Of a stretch of DNA of 64,000 bases, positions 19,578 through 29,776 are shown in pieces. The stretch spans positions 62,001-126,000 of the forward strand of contig CAMAYZ010000001.1 of assembly GCA_945863115.1 (NCBI GenBank), written 5' to 3'. The notes beneath the pieces were generated by a model. That model searched no databases. It was not told the DNA's origin and saw only the letters and a list, made by a program, of their open reading frames with translations. The translations under genes were made by a program, and so were the position numbers. How positions within the stretch are numbered: position 1 is the first letter of the stretch; the number at the start of each line of letters is the position of its first letter. This DNA is from Bifidobacterium breve. GTDB taxonomy: Bacteria; Actinomycetota; Actinomycetes; Nanopelagicales; Nanopelagicaceae.

Positions 19578-20473
19578 TTATTTAAGTAAGGCAGCCTTGG
19601 ATCGATATCTTTTTCGTTCCAGGTTTTACGAATCCAACCTTGTGCTGGATCATCAGTGATATTCCACGAGCGATCTGGATCTGGCCCGGCCATTACATTC
19701 ATAAAATAAAGATCGTAACCAGGTTGTGCCATGACCGGCCCATGCCAACCATGTGGAACCAGAATTACATCACCGCTTCTAACTTCGGTTGTTAAATCAA
19801 ATTCGCGTTCATCAGAGGCGCGGCCTTGAAAGAAGCCAACTGGATCTGTGTTCTCTTGTGCCGGCAAGTTCTTACTTACGGCAGCTTCGAAGTAATAAAT
19901 TTCTTCTAAGTTTGATTCGATGCCAGGGATATAGGTGTCATGTTTATGTGCAGGGGAGCCAGACCAATTTCCGGCAGGAACAAGAATTTCAACAACGATA
20001 AAGCGATCAGCTGCAAGTTCGGATGGGTCACCAAAATTATGAACTTGGCGAGAAGCTGGACCAGCACCACGGGCAAAGACCGGAACGCTTTTCACTGGAA
20101 TGTATTTATCTGGAAATGAATTCTTTGCTGGTGCCTCGGCAATAATGAAACGTCCGGTTCCAGATATCTTTATTGAAGTATCGATTGAAAGATAAAGAAC
20201 ATCAGTTGGACCGCTAAATACAGTTTCACGTCCTACAAGCTTCTGGCTTTTTGTTTCGCCATTTACAACATAATCAACAACAATGCCTTCGCCTTCAAGT
20301 GGCCAAATTAATCGCTCAACTTTGTCGGCAGCGATCTCAAAAGTTTTACCAGGAGAAAGTGTGGCAACTCTTGTGCCGGTGTGCTTCCAACCAGGAAGTT
20401 TGTCGTTGACGATTACATCCCAATCGCCGGACGCGAGTTCACCCTTTTTGTAGAAATAGCGGGGTTTACTCAT
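19574..20473 (-). CDS. iolB: 5-deoxy-glucuronate isomerase
   Basis: IolB-like: GSPAHKHDTYIPGIESNLEEIYYFEA...VRSGDVILVPHGWHGPVMAQPGYDLYFMNVMAGPDPDRSW. Confidence 0.87.
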   Translation of the reverse strand: MSKPRYFYKKGELASGDWDVIVNDKLPGWKHTGTRVATLSPGKTFEIAADKVERLIWPLEGEGIVVDYVVNGETKSQKLVGRETVFSGPTDVLYLSIDTSIKISGTGRFIIAEAPAKNSFPDKYIPVKSVPVFARGAGPASRQVHNFGDPSELAADRFIVVEILVPAGNWSGSPAHKHDTYIPGIESNLEEIYYFEAAVSKNLPAQENTDPVGFFQGRASDEREFDLTTEVRSGDVILVPHGWHGPVMAQPGYDLYFMNVMAGPDPDRSWNITDDPAQGWIRKTWNEKDIDPRLPYLNN

Positions 20474-20487
20474 GGGCCAATTCTCTC

Positions 20488-20516
20488 TTGAAACATTCCT
20501 AAATTGCGGCTATTGT
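20488..20516 (+). promoter_or_regulatory. putative sigma70-like promoter of the iol operon
   Basis: TTGAAA - 17 bp - TATTGT between divergent iolB and the epimerase gene. Confidence 0.4.
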
Positions 20517-20580
20517 TTTGGAGCGGTCCAATCCTAACAGTGGAGCGCAACTATTTACTAGGGGAATTGGGTTTAAAACA

Positions 20581-21552
20581 ATGGCCAAGATTGCAGTGAC
20601 CGGATCCAATGGATTCGTTGGAGGCAATATTGCAAATATGTTGCTGGCTGCTGGTCACGAAGTAATTGGATTAGTTCGAAGCCAACCAGAAAAAACTCTG
20701 CCTTGGAAAACTACCGTTACAGATTTATCGAGCATTGCTTCAATTGCCGAAGCTACAAAAAGTTGTGCCGCAATTGTTCACAGCGGCATCGCAAATGATT
20801 TCAATAAATTACAACAAAATCGGGAATATGCATATGACTCATTTGTTGGTCTGACTCAAAGAGTCACACATGCGGCAAATAACAATGGCGCCCAGATTAT
20901 TTATATTTCAACTGGTTGGGTCATGGATGGCGCTGGCCACATGGCGCTGGAAAGCGATACCGGAAATCCAGTTAATTTCTATGGCGTTCTAAAATCTTTA
21001 GGTGAACAAGTGATTCGCGATTTGGCACCAGACACTGGTGTCATCGCAAGAGTCGATGGTGTTATGGGAATTCATCAGACTTTAGAAGTTGGACCACGAA
21101 CTCAAGATGTTGGCTTTGGATATTTCGCATCTGCTTTAGTTGCAGATTTAAAAGCTGGAAAAACCTTTACAGTATTTGGTGGCGAATTAGTAAATAAAGT
21201 AACCGCTCCTTCACTCGCCTCAGAAATTGGTGTGCAAGTCGAGCGAATTGTTTCGCGAAAAGCGCACGGGACTTTCCACCTTGTTGGCGATGATGCAATT
21301 AACAGAATGGATTACGCAAGACTGATCTGTGAAATTTTTGAATTAGATGCAACCTTGCTTCGGGAAGCCCCACCTTCTATCGAGGATCAATTCCCAGGGC
21401 AAGTGCCAGTTGACACTTCGCTCTCGAATATTGCAACTAAAAAAGCACTCGGTATTGGGCCAACTTCACTCCGCGATTTACTTGTTGCACTACGGACTGA
21501 GATTGATACCGGAAAGATAACTGCAATTACTAAGCCAGAGGTATTCGCATGA
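20581..21552 (+). CDS. NAD-dependent epimerase/dehydratase (extended SDR)
   Basis: MAKIAVTGSNGFVGGNIANMLLAAGHEVIGLVR; internal ATG preferred over listed start 20518. Confidence 0.82.
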   Translation: MAKIAVTGSNGFVGGNIANMLLAAGHEVIGLVRSQPEKTLPWKTTVTDLSSIASIAEATKSCAAIVHSGIANDFNKLQQNREYAYDSFVGLTQRVTHAANNNGAQIIYISTGWVMDGAGHMALESDTGNPVNFYGVLKSLGEQVIRDLAPDTGVIARVDGVMGIHQTLEVGPRTQDVGFGYFASALVADLKAGKTFTVFGGELVNKVTAPSLASEIGVQVERIVSRKAHGTFHLVGDDAINRMDYARLICEIFELDATLLREAPPSIEDQFPGQVPVDTSLSNIATKKALGIGPTSLRDLLVALRTEIDTGKITAITKPEVFA

Positions 21553-22568
21553 CAACAACAGCAAAAACAAAGCGCCCTACAATTAGAGATGTTGCAGCAA
21601 AAGCTGGGGTATCAAAATCCTTAGTTTCACTTGTGTTTTCAGCTCCACAAACAGTTAGTAGTTATCGAAAAGATTTAGTATTAAAGGCAGCTGACGAACT
21701 TGGTTTTTCGCCAAACTTTTTAGCGAGATCTTTAGCAGCCGAGACTGGAACATTTATTGGAATCTTGGTTGCTGATTTACATAACCCGCTCTTCGCTCAA
21801 ATTGTTGATCAAGTTCGGGTCGCTCTAGAGGCCGAAGGTGAATACAGTTTCATGACATCTGCGATGCTACTTAATTCGCAAGGCGAACAAATTCTTGATT
21901 CCAGAACTGTAAGCGCGCTAATTGATCTTCGCCCTAAAAGTGTTTTAGTAGTTGGCTCTGTTCCAGATATGCATCGTCTCTCTTCATTGCCTGAGACTGT
22001 TGCTATTGTTATCGCAAGCGCGATTTCGAAAGATATTGCGCGTGCAACGACCGTACGTTCAAATGACGAAATAGGAATGCGCCTCTTGATTGAACACCTT
22101 GTGGAAAATGGACATCAGAAGATTGCCCATATTTGTGTTGAAGCTGGTGACGTATCAAAGAGCCGTAGAAATGCTTACGAGTCAGCGATGAAAGAAAAAG
22201 GCCTAGCAAAGTTTATAAATGTTGAGTTTGCAAAGAGCGCTACCGAGATCGATGGTTTCGAAGCGGCTACTAAGTTGATGAATTCAAAAAATCCACCGAC
22301 TGCAATCACCGCATTTAACGACTTGTTAGCTATCGGGGCACAGGGTGCAACCGATGGCACGATTGCAATCACAGGATATGACAACACTTTCCTAGCTGAC
22401 TTAAAGCAAATTTCCCTAACATCAGTCGATCCAGGCAATACCGAAATTGCAAATAAAGCTGCAGAGCTATTGTTGAACAAAGACAGTAATCAAAAGGCAA
22501 AAACTTTCCTCATGGAACCAAAGCTAGTTGTAAGAAATTCTTCCAAATCTCTAGTTAGGAATAATTAA
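21549..22568 (+). CDS. LacI family transcriptional regulator
   Basis: RPTIRDVAAKAGVSKSLVSLVFSAPQTVSSYRKDLVLKAADELGFSPNFLARSL. Confidence 0.9.
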   Translation: MTTTAKTKRPTIRDVAAKAGVSKSLVSLVFSAPQTVSSYRKDLVLKAADELGFSPNFLARSLAAETGTFIGILVADLHNPLFAQIVDQVRVALEAEGEYSFMTSAMLLNSQGEQILDSRTVSALIDLRPKSVLVVGSVPDMHRLSSLPETVAIVIASAISKDIARATTVRSNDEIGMRLLIEHLVENGHQKIAHICVEAGDVSKSRRNAYESAMKEKGLAKFINVEFAKSATEIDGFEAATKLMNSKNPPTAITAFNDLLAIGAQGATDGTIAITGYDNTFLADLKQISLTSVDPGNTEIANKAAELLLNKDSNQKAKTFLMEPKLVVRNSSKSLVRNN

Positions 22569-23960
22569 ATGACCCTTGAAGATATTAAGTCACCATTCGA
22601 CGGATCAGTTATTGGCCAAGTGCCCGTCGCATCTCTTAAAGATGTAGATGGATATTTATCTCGCGCCGAGATTGGTGCCAAGCTTTGGCGAAATACCCCA
22701 GCCCATGTGCGCAGTGCAATCATTCTGAAGGCAGCTGCAATTGCCGAAGAGAATATTGAAGAGTTGGCTCAAATAATTTCAGGGGAAACTGGAAAAAGTC
22801 TTTTGGAAGCCCGTGCTGAAGCATCTAGATGCGGTGAGATTTTCCGACTGTCCTCATTTGAAGGTTCGCAGCTTTATGGTTCAACGCTGCCACTTGATGC
22901 AAATAAGGGAACCGGCCTTGAAAAATTAGGTTTCACAATGCGCCAACCAGTAGGAATCGTTGTTGCCATTAGCCCTTTTAATTACCCAGGCTTATTGGTT
23001 CTCCACAAAATTGGTCCAGCACTTGCAGTGGGAAATGCTGTTGTTCTAAAGCCGGCAAGAACTACGCCACTAACAGCTTTTGCGATTGCAAAGTATTTGA
23101 AAGAAGCTGGATTACCAGATGGTGTTCTGCAAGTAATTACAGGTTCAGGTTCAGTTCTCGGAGATGCTTTAGTTTCAGACCCAAGAGTTAGAAAAGTATC
23201 TTTTACTGGTTCAACAATCACCGGAACACATATTGCTTCAGTAGCTGGCGCAAAAAAGTTGTCACTTGAACTTGGTTCATCCTGCCCAGTAATTGTTATG
23301 GATGATGCAGATATTGATTATGCCGCCGATGCAATTGCGTTAGGTGGATATATAAATGCCGGACAGGTATGTATCTCAGTGCAACGTGTAATTGTTCACG
23401 AGAAAGTTATGGCTAATTTCTTAGATGCACTTAAGCCAAGAGTCGAAGCGATAAAAGTGGGCGATCCAAAGAGCGCTGATACTAAAGTCGGAACTCTGAT
23501 CTCAGAAGCCGAAGCAATTCGGGTTGAAAAATCTATTGCTGCGGCAGTAAGTGAAGGCGCAACGCTATTAACCGGCGGCGCCCGAACTGGCGCAATTGTT
23601 AAGCCAGCAATTGTTTGTGGCGTAAATCCAAAGTCTGCGTTCGCGCAAGATGAATTATTTGGTCCGGCAATTGCAGTGAGTTCAACAACTGGAATTACCG
23701 ATGCGATTTCGATTGCAAATGATTCACCTTATGGGCTTGGCGCAGGTGTATTCACTAAGAATATGGATAATTCAATTCAAGCCGCACGCGAACTTGATGC
23801 TGGAAGTATTCACATTAATTGGACTCCACTCTGGCGTGCAGACTTGATGCCATATGGCGGACTCAAATCAAGTGGAATTGGCAAAGAGGGCGTTCGCTCA
23901 ACAGTAAATGAAATGACCGAAGAAAAATCCATAATCCTTCACGGACGCAGCTGGCTATAA
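22569..23960 (+). CDS. NAD(P)-dependent aldehyde dehydrogenase
   Basis: VAISPFNYPGLLVLHKIGPALAVGNAVVLKPA, LELGSSCPVIVMDDADID, GQVCISVQRV. Confidence 0.88.
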   Translation: MTLEDIKSPFDGSVIGQVPVASLKDVDGYLSRAEIGAKLWRNTPAHVRSAIILKAAAIAEENIEELAQIISGETGKSLLEARAEASRCGEIFRLSSFEGSQLYGSTLPLDANKGTGLEKLGFTMRQPVGIVVAISPFNYPGLLVLHKIGPALAVGNAVVLKPARTTPLTAFAIAKYLKEAGLPDGVLQVITGSGSVLGDALVSDPRVRKVSFTGSTITGTHIASVAGAKKLSLELGSSCPVIVMDDADIDYAADAIALGGYINAGQVCISVQRVIVHEKVMANFLDALKPRVEAIKVGDPKSADTKVGTLISEAEAIRVEKSIAAAVSEGATLLTGGARTGAIVKPAIVCGVNPKSAFAQDELFGPAIAVSSTTGITDAISIANDSPYGLGAGVFTKNMDNSIQAARELDAGSIHINWTPLWRADLMPYGGLKSSGIGKEGVRSTVNEMTEEKSIILHGRSWL

Positions 23961-23974
23961 AAGAGGAGCATGAA

Positions 23975-25939
23975 ATGACAAATCCAAATTACGGAGCAAC
24001 CGAAAAGCTAACTGTGGGACAAGCAGTTGTCCGTTTTATCGCGGCACAGCACACAGTTGCTGACGGTGTTAAACGTCGTTTCATCCCAGCAGCAATGGGA
24101 ATTTTCGGGCACGGAAATGTTGCCGGTCTTGGTCAAGCACTTGATCAATACAACGACATTCTTCCCTTCGTTCAAGGGCGTAATGAACAAGGTTTAACCC
24201 ATGCCGCAATTGGTTTTGCAAAGGCAACAAACCGCAATCAAACATTTGCAGTTACTGCATCAATTGGGCCCGGTGCACTAAATATGGTTACAGCTGCTGG
24301 ACTTGCAACTGTTAATCATTTACCAGTTCTCTTACTTCCAGGTGATTCATACACAACACGTCGTCAAGGCCCAGTTCTGCAACAGTTAGAACATCCACTC
24401 GGACCAGATATCTCAGTCAACGATGCATTTCGCCCGATTGCAAAATTCTTTGATCGCATTACTAGACCAGAACAACTTCTTTACTCGCTTCCAAACGCAT
24501 TTAGAGTCCTAGCAAATCCAGCAGAAACCGGAGCAGTTGTTCTTGCGCTGCCACAAGATGTGCAATCACATGCCTTTGATTTCCCTAAAGAATTCTTCGA
24601 AGAGCGAATCTGGAAGATCCGTCGCGCAATTCCTGATCGTGAAGATATTGGTCAAGTTGCGAAGATGATTAAGGAATCCAAGAAGCCACTGATTATTGCT
24701 GGTGGCGGAATTAATTATTCCTCTGCAACCGCCGAACTTGAAGCTTTTGCAAATGCAACCGGAATTCCAGTTTCTGAAACCTTCGGCGGCAAAGGTGTAG
24801 TTCAAAACCCAGGGGATTGGCACCTAATGGGCCTTGGTCTTGAAGGTTCACCAGAGACAAATAAGTTAGTTGCTGAAGCAGATCTAATCATTTCAATTGG
24901 CACTCGCTTATCCGACTTTGCAACCGGTTCACAATCGATGTTCCAAAACCCGAACGTTAAGTTCGCATCAATAAATATTAAAGAACATGATGCAATCAAG
25001 CAGGGCGCAGTAGCGATTCTTGGAGATGCGAAGCTCTCATTAGTTGCACTAACTGAAGCTGTTGCTGGTTACAAAATTCCATCCGATTGGGCTACCAAGA
25101 TATCTGCTGGAACAAAAATTTGGGCGAAGCAATTGGCCGAAGCTATTGATCCCGATGTGGTTTTCGATAAGAAGACACTTCCTGATTCACCAGTAACAAA
25201 TGCAGTTATCACACAGGGGCAATTAATTGGATTAATGAATGAGACCGCAAAGAGCGGAGATGTAATTATTGCTGCAGCAGGTGGCGCACCTGGTGACATT
25301 CAAAAAGCTTGGGATGCAACTAAAGGTAAGTTCGCACATCTGGAATTTGGATTTTCTTGCATGGGTTATGAAATTCCTGCCGGTATCGGAGTTCGCCTTG
25401 CAACACCAGATCAATCAAAGCGAGTTCTAGTTTTTATCGGTGACGGAACTTTTGTTATGGCCCCAACTGAATTAGTTACGGCTGCTCAAGAAGGCATAAA
25501 CATGACAGTTGTTGTTTCGGAGAATCATGGATACCAAGTTATTCGCAGACTTCAAATGTGGCGGGTAGGAAATCACTTCGGAAATGAATTCAGATACCGC
25601 CAAGAAGGCCCTTCAGTTGCCGAAGCCGGAAGTCTTAAAGGAACTGCGCCAAGACTTGAGGGCGATTACTTAGATATAGATTTAATTAAGATGTCTGAAG
25701 GAATGGGTGCAAAAGCTATTTATGCAACCACTCCAACGGAAATTCGTAGCGCGCTTGCAGAAGCCCGCACAATTAATGGACCAGTTGTAATCGTTGTTCC
25801 AACAATTCAACATGCGAATCTGCCAGCATCAAATGTTTGGTGGGATGTTGCGCCAGCAGAAGTTTCAACCCAACCTTGGGTTGCTGCTATCCGAAGTGAT
25901 TATGAAGCTGGTCTTTCAACTCAGAGATGGCATGCGTAA
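23975..25939 (+). CDS. iolD: 3D-(3,5/4)-trihydroxycyclohexane-1,2-dione acylhydrolase (ThDP enzyme)
   Basis: Full-length IolD-like: FIPAAMGIFGHGNVAGLGQAL..., GDGTFVMAPTELVTAAQEG, NHGYQVIRRLQMWRVGNHFGNEFR; SD-like aggagc upstream. Confidence 0.9.
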   Translation: MTNPNYGATEKLTVGQAVVRFIAAQHTVADGVKRRFIPAAMGIFGHGNVAGLGQALDQYNDILPFVQGRNEQGLTHAAIGFAKATNRNQTFAVTASIGPGALNMVTAAGLATVNHLPVLLLPGDSYTTRRQGPVLQQLEHPLGPDISVNDAFRPIAKFFDRITRPEQLLYSLPNAFRVLANPAETGAVVLALPQDVQSHAFDFPKEFFEERIWKIRRAIPDREDIGQVAKMIKESKKPLIIAGGGINYSSATAELEAFANATGIPVSETFGGKGVVQNPGDWHLMGLGLEGSPETNKLVAEADLIISIGTRLSDFATGSQSMFQNPNVKFASINIKEHDAIKQGAVAILGDAKLSLVALTEAVAGYKIPSDWATKISAGTKIWAKQLAEAIDPDVVFDKKTLPDSPVTNAVITQGQLIGLMNETAKSGDVIIAAAGGAPGDIQKAWDATKGKFAHLEFGFSCMGYEIPAGIGVRLATPDQSKRVLVFIGDGTFVMAPTELVTAAQEGINMTVVVSENHGYQVIRRLQMWRVGNHFGNEFRYRQEGPSVAEAGSLKGTAPRLEGDYLDIDLIKMSEGMGAKAIYATTPTEIRSALAEARTINGPVVIVVPTIQHANLPASNVWWDVAPAEVSTQPWVAAIRSDYEAGLSTQRWHA

Positions 25940-26679
25940 TGCATAAATTTACTGATCCAAACCAAGTAACCATCGGAACTTTTCTCGGCATGGGCGCTCC
26001 TATGTCAGCAGAAATTGCTGCAGTGGGGGGAGTCGATTGGGTCCTTGTTGATTTAGAACATGGTGGCGCCGGTGAAGATGTAGTTGGGCCAACTGTTGTT
26101 GCAGGAATGGCTTACGGAATTCCAACGTTAGTTCGCGTTGAATCATCAGAGCGAATTCGAATCGGACGAGCACTTGATGCTGGTGCAAGCGGTGTAATGA
26201 TTCCAAGAATTGAAACTCCGGAACAAGTTAGCGCTGTTGTAAAACATATGTCATACCCACCATTTGGTGATCGTGGCGTCGCTACATACAATCGAAGTGC
26301 AAAGTGGGGACGCGACTTATCTGGCTTAACCCAGAAAGCTAAAGCTGCCTGCATCATTCAAATTGAAACTTTAAAGGCGCTAGAAAATGTAGAAGCAATA
26401 GCTGCAATCGAAGGCGCAGATCTCTTGTTCGTTGGACCACTCGATTTAAGTTTTGCGCTCGGGGTTCCTCGTGATTTCAAGAGTCCAATCTTTATCGAAG
26501 CATGTTCAAAGGTAATCGCAGCCGCTGACGCAAATAAGAAAGTTGCTGGAATTCTGGCTGCTGATTCTGCGGCGGCAACTGCTTTTATCGAACTTGGATT
26601 TAAATTCATCGCAATCGGTTCCGATGCAACTCTGCTTGCTGGTGCAATCACAAGCCTTGTAACCCAACTAAAGAAATAA
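25939..26679 (+). CDS. HpcH/HpaI family aldolase
   Basis: VDWVLVDLEHGGAGED, RVESSERIRIGRALDAGASGVMIPRIETPEQ, LLFVGPLDLSFALG; ATG overlaps the iolD stop (TAATG). Confidence 0.87.
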   Translation: MHKFTDPNQVTIGTFLGMGAPMSAEIAAVGGVDWVLVDLEHGGAGEDVVGPTVVAGMAYGIPTLVRVESSERIRIGRALDAGASGVMIPRIETPEQVSAVVKHMSYPPFGDRGVATYNRSAKWGRDLSGLTQKAKAACIIQIETLKALENVEAIAAIEGADLLFVGPLDLSFALGVPRDFKSPIFIEACSKVIAAADANKKVAGILAADSAAATAFIELGFKFIAIGSDATLLAGAITSLVTQLKK

Positions 26680-26687
26680 GGAAACAA

Positions 26688-27908
26688 ATGTCTGCAGCAG
26701 TTCCTAATCGCACAGTTGGTGTTGGCTTAATCAGTGTTGGCTGGATGGGAAAAGTGCACTCTCGTGCCTACCAATCACTTCCAATTGTTTACCCAGAACT
26801 TGGCATCAAGCCAAGGCTGATCATCGCTGCCGATAATGTGCAAGAGCGCGCTGACTATGCAGTAAATGTTCTTGGTTATGAGACTTCTACTCTGGATTAC
26901 AAAGAAGTCCTGGCCCATCCCGATGTCGATGTAGTTTCAATCTGTGCACCAAACTTTCTGCATGCTGAGATTGGTATTGCTGCCGCGAAAGCTGGCAAGT
27001 CTTTCTGGATTGAAAAGCCAGTAGGACGTGGTGCAACCGAAACTGAAGCGGTAGAAGCAGCAGCAATTGCAGCAGGAGTAACTACAACCATTGGGTTTAA
27101 CTATCGAAATGCACCTGCAGTTGAACATGCTAAACATTTAATTGAAAGTGGCGCACTTGGTCGCATCACAAATATTCGTGGCACTTTCTTTGCAGATTAT
27201 TCAGCTGAACCAAATGGCGCACTCTCTTGGCGCTTCATCCGTAAGTTTGCGGGCAGTGGCGTTCTTGGCGATCTGATGGGTCACTTAGCTGATCTAGTTC
27301 AATATTTAGTTGGGCCAATTTCAGAGGTAAGTGGAATGACTAAAACAATTATTACGCAGCGCCCAGTATTGGAAATGGGAACTGGAACGCACTTCGCAGT
27401 AATCGAAGGCGGAAAGATGGAACCTGTTGAGAACGAAGATTATGCGGGTGCACTAATTCGCTTTGCAGATAGCGCTGTTGCAGCAGGAGCTGTCGGAACA
27501 ATCGAAGCTTCTCGTGTTGCTGTCGGACCACGCGCGAGTTATAACTTTGAAATTTACGGAACCGAAGGTTCAATTAAATGGGACTTCGAACGAATGAATG
27601 AAATAGAAATTGCTATTGGTCGCAAGGGCGAACATGTTGGATATCAACGCGTTATGGCATCACCAGCTTTTGGGGACTTCGGAAACTTCCAGCCAGGCGC
27701 CGGAACTTCAATGGGCTATGACGATTTGAAGATTGTGGAAGCTCGCAAATTTCTTGAAGCATATTTCGGTGGACCAGCAAAGAATTCAAATATCCATGAC
27801 GCGGTATCTGCAGCACGCGTTGTGTCCGGTATTGAAGAATCTGCAGAATCAAAGAAGTGGGTTCCAATCAAACCTGTGACCGGAACTACGGCGGCTATCA
27901 GAAAATAA
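26688..27908 (+). CDS. Gfo/Idh/MocA family oxidoreductase (inositol dehydrogenase-like)
   Basis: VGVGLISVGWMGKVHSRAYQSLP...FWIEKPVGRGATE. Confidence 0.85.
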   Translation: MSAAVPNRTVGVGLISVGWMGKVHSRAYQSLPIVYPELGIKPRLIIAADNVQERADYAVNVLGYETSTLDYKEVLAHPDVDVVSICAPNFLHAEIGIAAAKAGKSFWIEKPVGRGATETEAVEAAAIAAGVTTTIGFNYRNAPAVEHAKHLIESGALGRITNIRGTFFADYSAEPNGALSWRFIRKFAGSGVLGDLMGHLADLVQYLVGPISEVSGMTKTIITQRPVLEMGTGTHFAVIEGGKMEPVENEDYAGALIRFADSAVAAGAVGTIEASRVAVGPRASYNFEIYGTEGSIKWDFERMNEIEIAIGRKGEHVGYQRVMASPAFGDFGNFQPGAGTSMGYDDLKIVEARKFLEAYFGGPAKNSNIHDAVSAARVVSGIEESAESKKWVPIKPVTGTTAAIRK

Positions 27909-28873
27909 TGAGCACCAGTTCAATTCCAGTAATTGTTGGCCTAGGGCCAATATCAAGTGAGATAGTCGCGCCTATTTTGGGTTCGCAATTTACTTATATT
28001 GAAAATCCAACACCGCAAGATTTAGCAATTGCTGAAGGTGCAATAGTTCGAGCCGCATTCGAATTTAATAAATCTGTTTTTGAATCCATGCCAAATCTAA
28101 AAGTAATTGCGCGTACTGGTGTCGGAACCGAATTAGTTGATTTGGACGAAGCCGATGTTCGAAACATCCCGGTCGTTGTTACCCCCGGAAGCAATACCAA
28201 TGCAGTTGCAGAGGGCGTATTTGCTCAGATTCTGCATTTATCAAAGCGTCTTGGTCCGCTGACTAAATTAGTCGCAACCGGAAAATGGAATCAGCGAACA
28301 GATTATCCAGTTGGAGATTTAGCGAATCAAACTTTAGGAATTATTGGTTATGGTCGCATCGGTGCCCAGGTTGCAAAAATCGCAACAGCTTTTGATTTGA
28401 AAGTAATTGCCTTTGATCCATTTGCTGAAATTCCAACCTCACTTAAAGCAGATTCGCTATCTCAGATATTTGTAGAATCAGATGTCATAACTCTTCATGT
28501 TCCGCTAACTCCAGAGACAACCGGAATGATTGGCAAGTCAGAACTTGATTCCATTAAAACCGGAACCATTTTGATCAACTGTTCTCGAGGTGCGCTGATT
28601 GATTTAGATGCGGCTCTCGCTGCACTAAATACCGGAAAACTTGGCGGACTTGGTTTAGATGTATTTGATCCCGAACCACCAAAACATCATCCAATTTTTG
28701 ATCACGAAAACGTTGTTCTAACTCCACATGTAATGGGGCTAAGTAATCAAGCAACGGTCGCGACATATGTGATGGCAGCAGAAGGCGCCCGCGATGTTCT
28801 AACTGGAGTTAAACCAAAAGCAATAGCTAATCTAAAAAATAACCAAAATAATCAAGACAGGAGCACCAAATGA
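27908..28873 (+). CDS. D-2-hydroxyacid dehydrogenase (PGDH-like)
   Basis: LGIIGYGRIGAQVAKIATAFDLKVIAFDP, NCSRGALIDLDAALAALNTGKLGGLGLDVFDPEP; ATG at 27908 preferred. Confidence 0.87.
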   Translation: MSTSSIPVIVGLGPISSEIVAPILGSQFTYIENPTPQDLAIAEGAIVRAAFEFNKSVFESMPNLKVIARTGVGTELVDLDEADVRNIPVVVTPGSNTNAVAEGVFAQILHLSKRLGPLTKLVATGKWNQRTDYPVGDLANQTLGIIGYGRIGAQVAKIATAFDLKVIAFDPFAEIPTSLKADSLSQIFVESDVITLHVPLTPETTGMIGKSELDSIKTGTILINCSRGALIDLDAALAALNTGKLGGLGLDVFDPEPPKHHPIFDHENVVLTPHVMGLSNQATVATYVMAAEGARDVLTGVKPKAIANLKNNQNNQDRSTK

Positions 28874-29772
28874 GTGCAAAAAACGCAAAGATCGCAGCAG
28901 CACCTATTTCATGGGGAGTTTGCGAAGTTCCAGGTTGGGGACATCAAATGTCGCCCGAAAGAGTTTTAAAGGAGATGGCAGAACTCGGATTCAGTGCAAC
29001 TGAATTCGGTCCTGAAGGATTCTTACCAATGGAACCAGCACTCAAGGCTTCTATTCTTAAAGAACATAACATGACTGCAGTAGGTGGCTTTGTTCCAGTT
29101 ATTTTGCACCGTGCCGATCACGATCCAATTCCAGGTGTTCAAAAAGAACTTGAAGGATATGTTGCTGCTGGCGCAAAGACTTTAGTTCTTGCGGCGAATT
29201 CTGGAATCACCGGATACGATGAAAAGCTTCCAGTTTTGACCGATGCTGAGTGGGATATTTTGTTTAATAATCTCAATCGCATTCAGGCCGAAGCGGCAAA
29301 GATTGGCGTGAAGTCAGTGCTGCACCCTCACGTTGGAACTATGGTTGAAACTGCTGATCATGTAAACCGAGTTGTTAAAGGTTCAACAATTCCATTCTGT
29401 TTAGATACCGGTCACATGATGATTGGTGGCACAGATATCGTCGCATTCTCAAAGGATCACGCAGATCGCGTTGCGCATTCACATCTTAAAGATGTAAACA
29501 ACGCAATGGCAGCAAAAGTTCGCTCACATGAAGTTACTTACTATGACGGAATGTTGGCCGGCCTTTACACACCACTTGGCCAAGGCGACGCAAATATTCG
29601 CGCCGTTGTTCGTAACTTGGTAATGGCTGGATATGAAGGTTGGTTTGTTCTCGAACAAGACAACGCATTAAGCGCAGAGCCAGCAATCGGAGCCGGCCCA
29701 TTTAAAGATGCAAAAGCTAGTGTGGAATTCCTTCGCCAAGTTCTTGCAGAACTAGTTAGCGAAGGTTTCTAA
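28870..29772 (+). CDS. iolE: inosose dehydratase IolE / IolI-type TIM-barrel protein
   Basis: IAAAPISWGVCEVPGWGHQMSPERVLKEMAELGFSATEFGPEGFLP; LDTGHMMIGG; HLKDVN. Confidence 0.85.
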   Translation: MSAKNAKIAAAPISWGVCEVPGWGHQMSPERVLKEMAELGFSATEFGPEGFLPMEPALKASILKEHNMTAVGGFVPVILHRADHDPIPGVQKELEGYVAAGAKTLVLAANSGITGYDEKLPVLTDAEWDILFNNLNRIQAEAAKIGVKSVLHPHVGTMVETADHVNRVVKGSTIPFCLDTGHMMIGGTDIVAFSKDHADRVAHSHLKDVNNAMAAKVRSHEVTYYDGMLAGLYTPLGQGDANIRAVVRNLVMAGYEGWFVLEQDNALSAEPAIGAGPFKDAKASVEFLRQVLAELVSEGF

Positions 29773-29776
29773 AGCC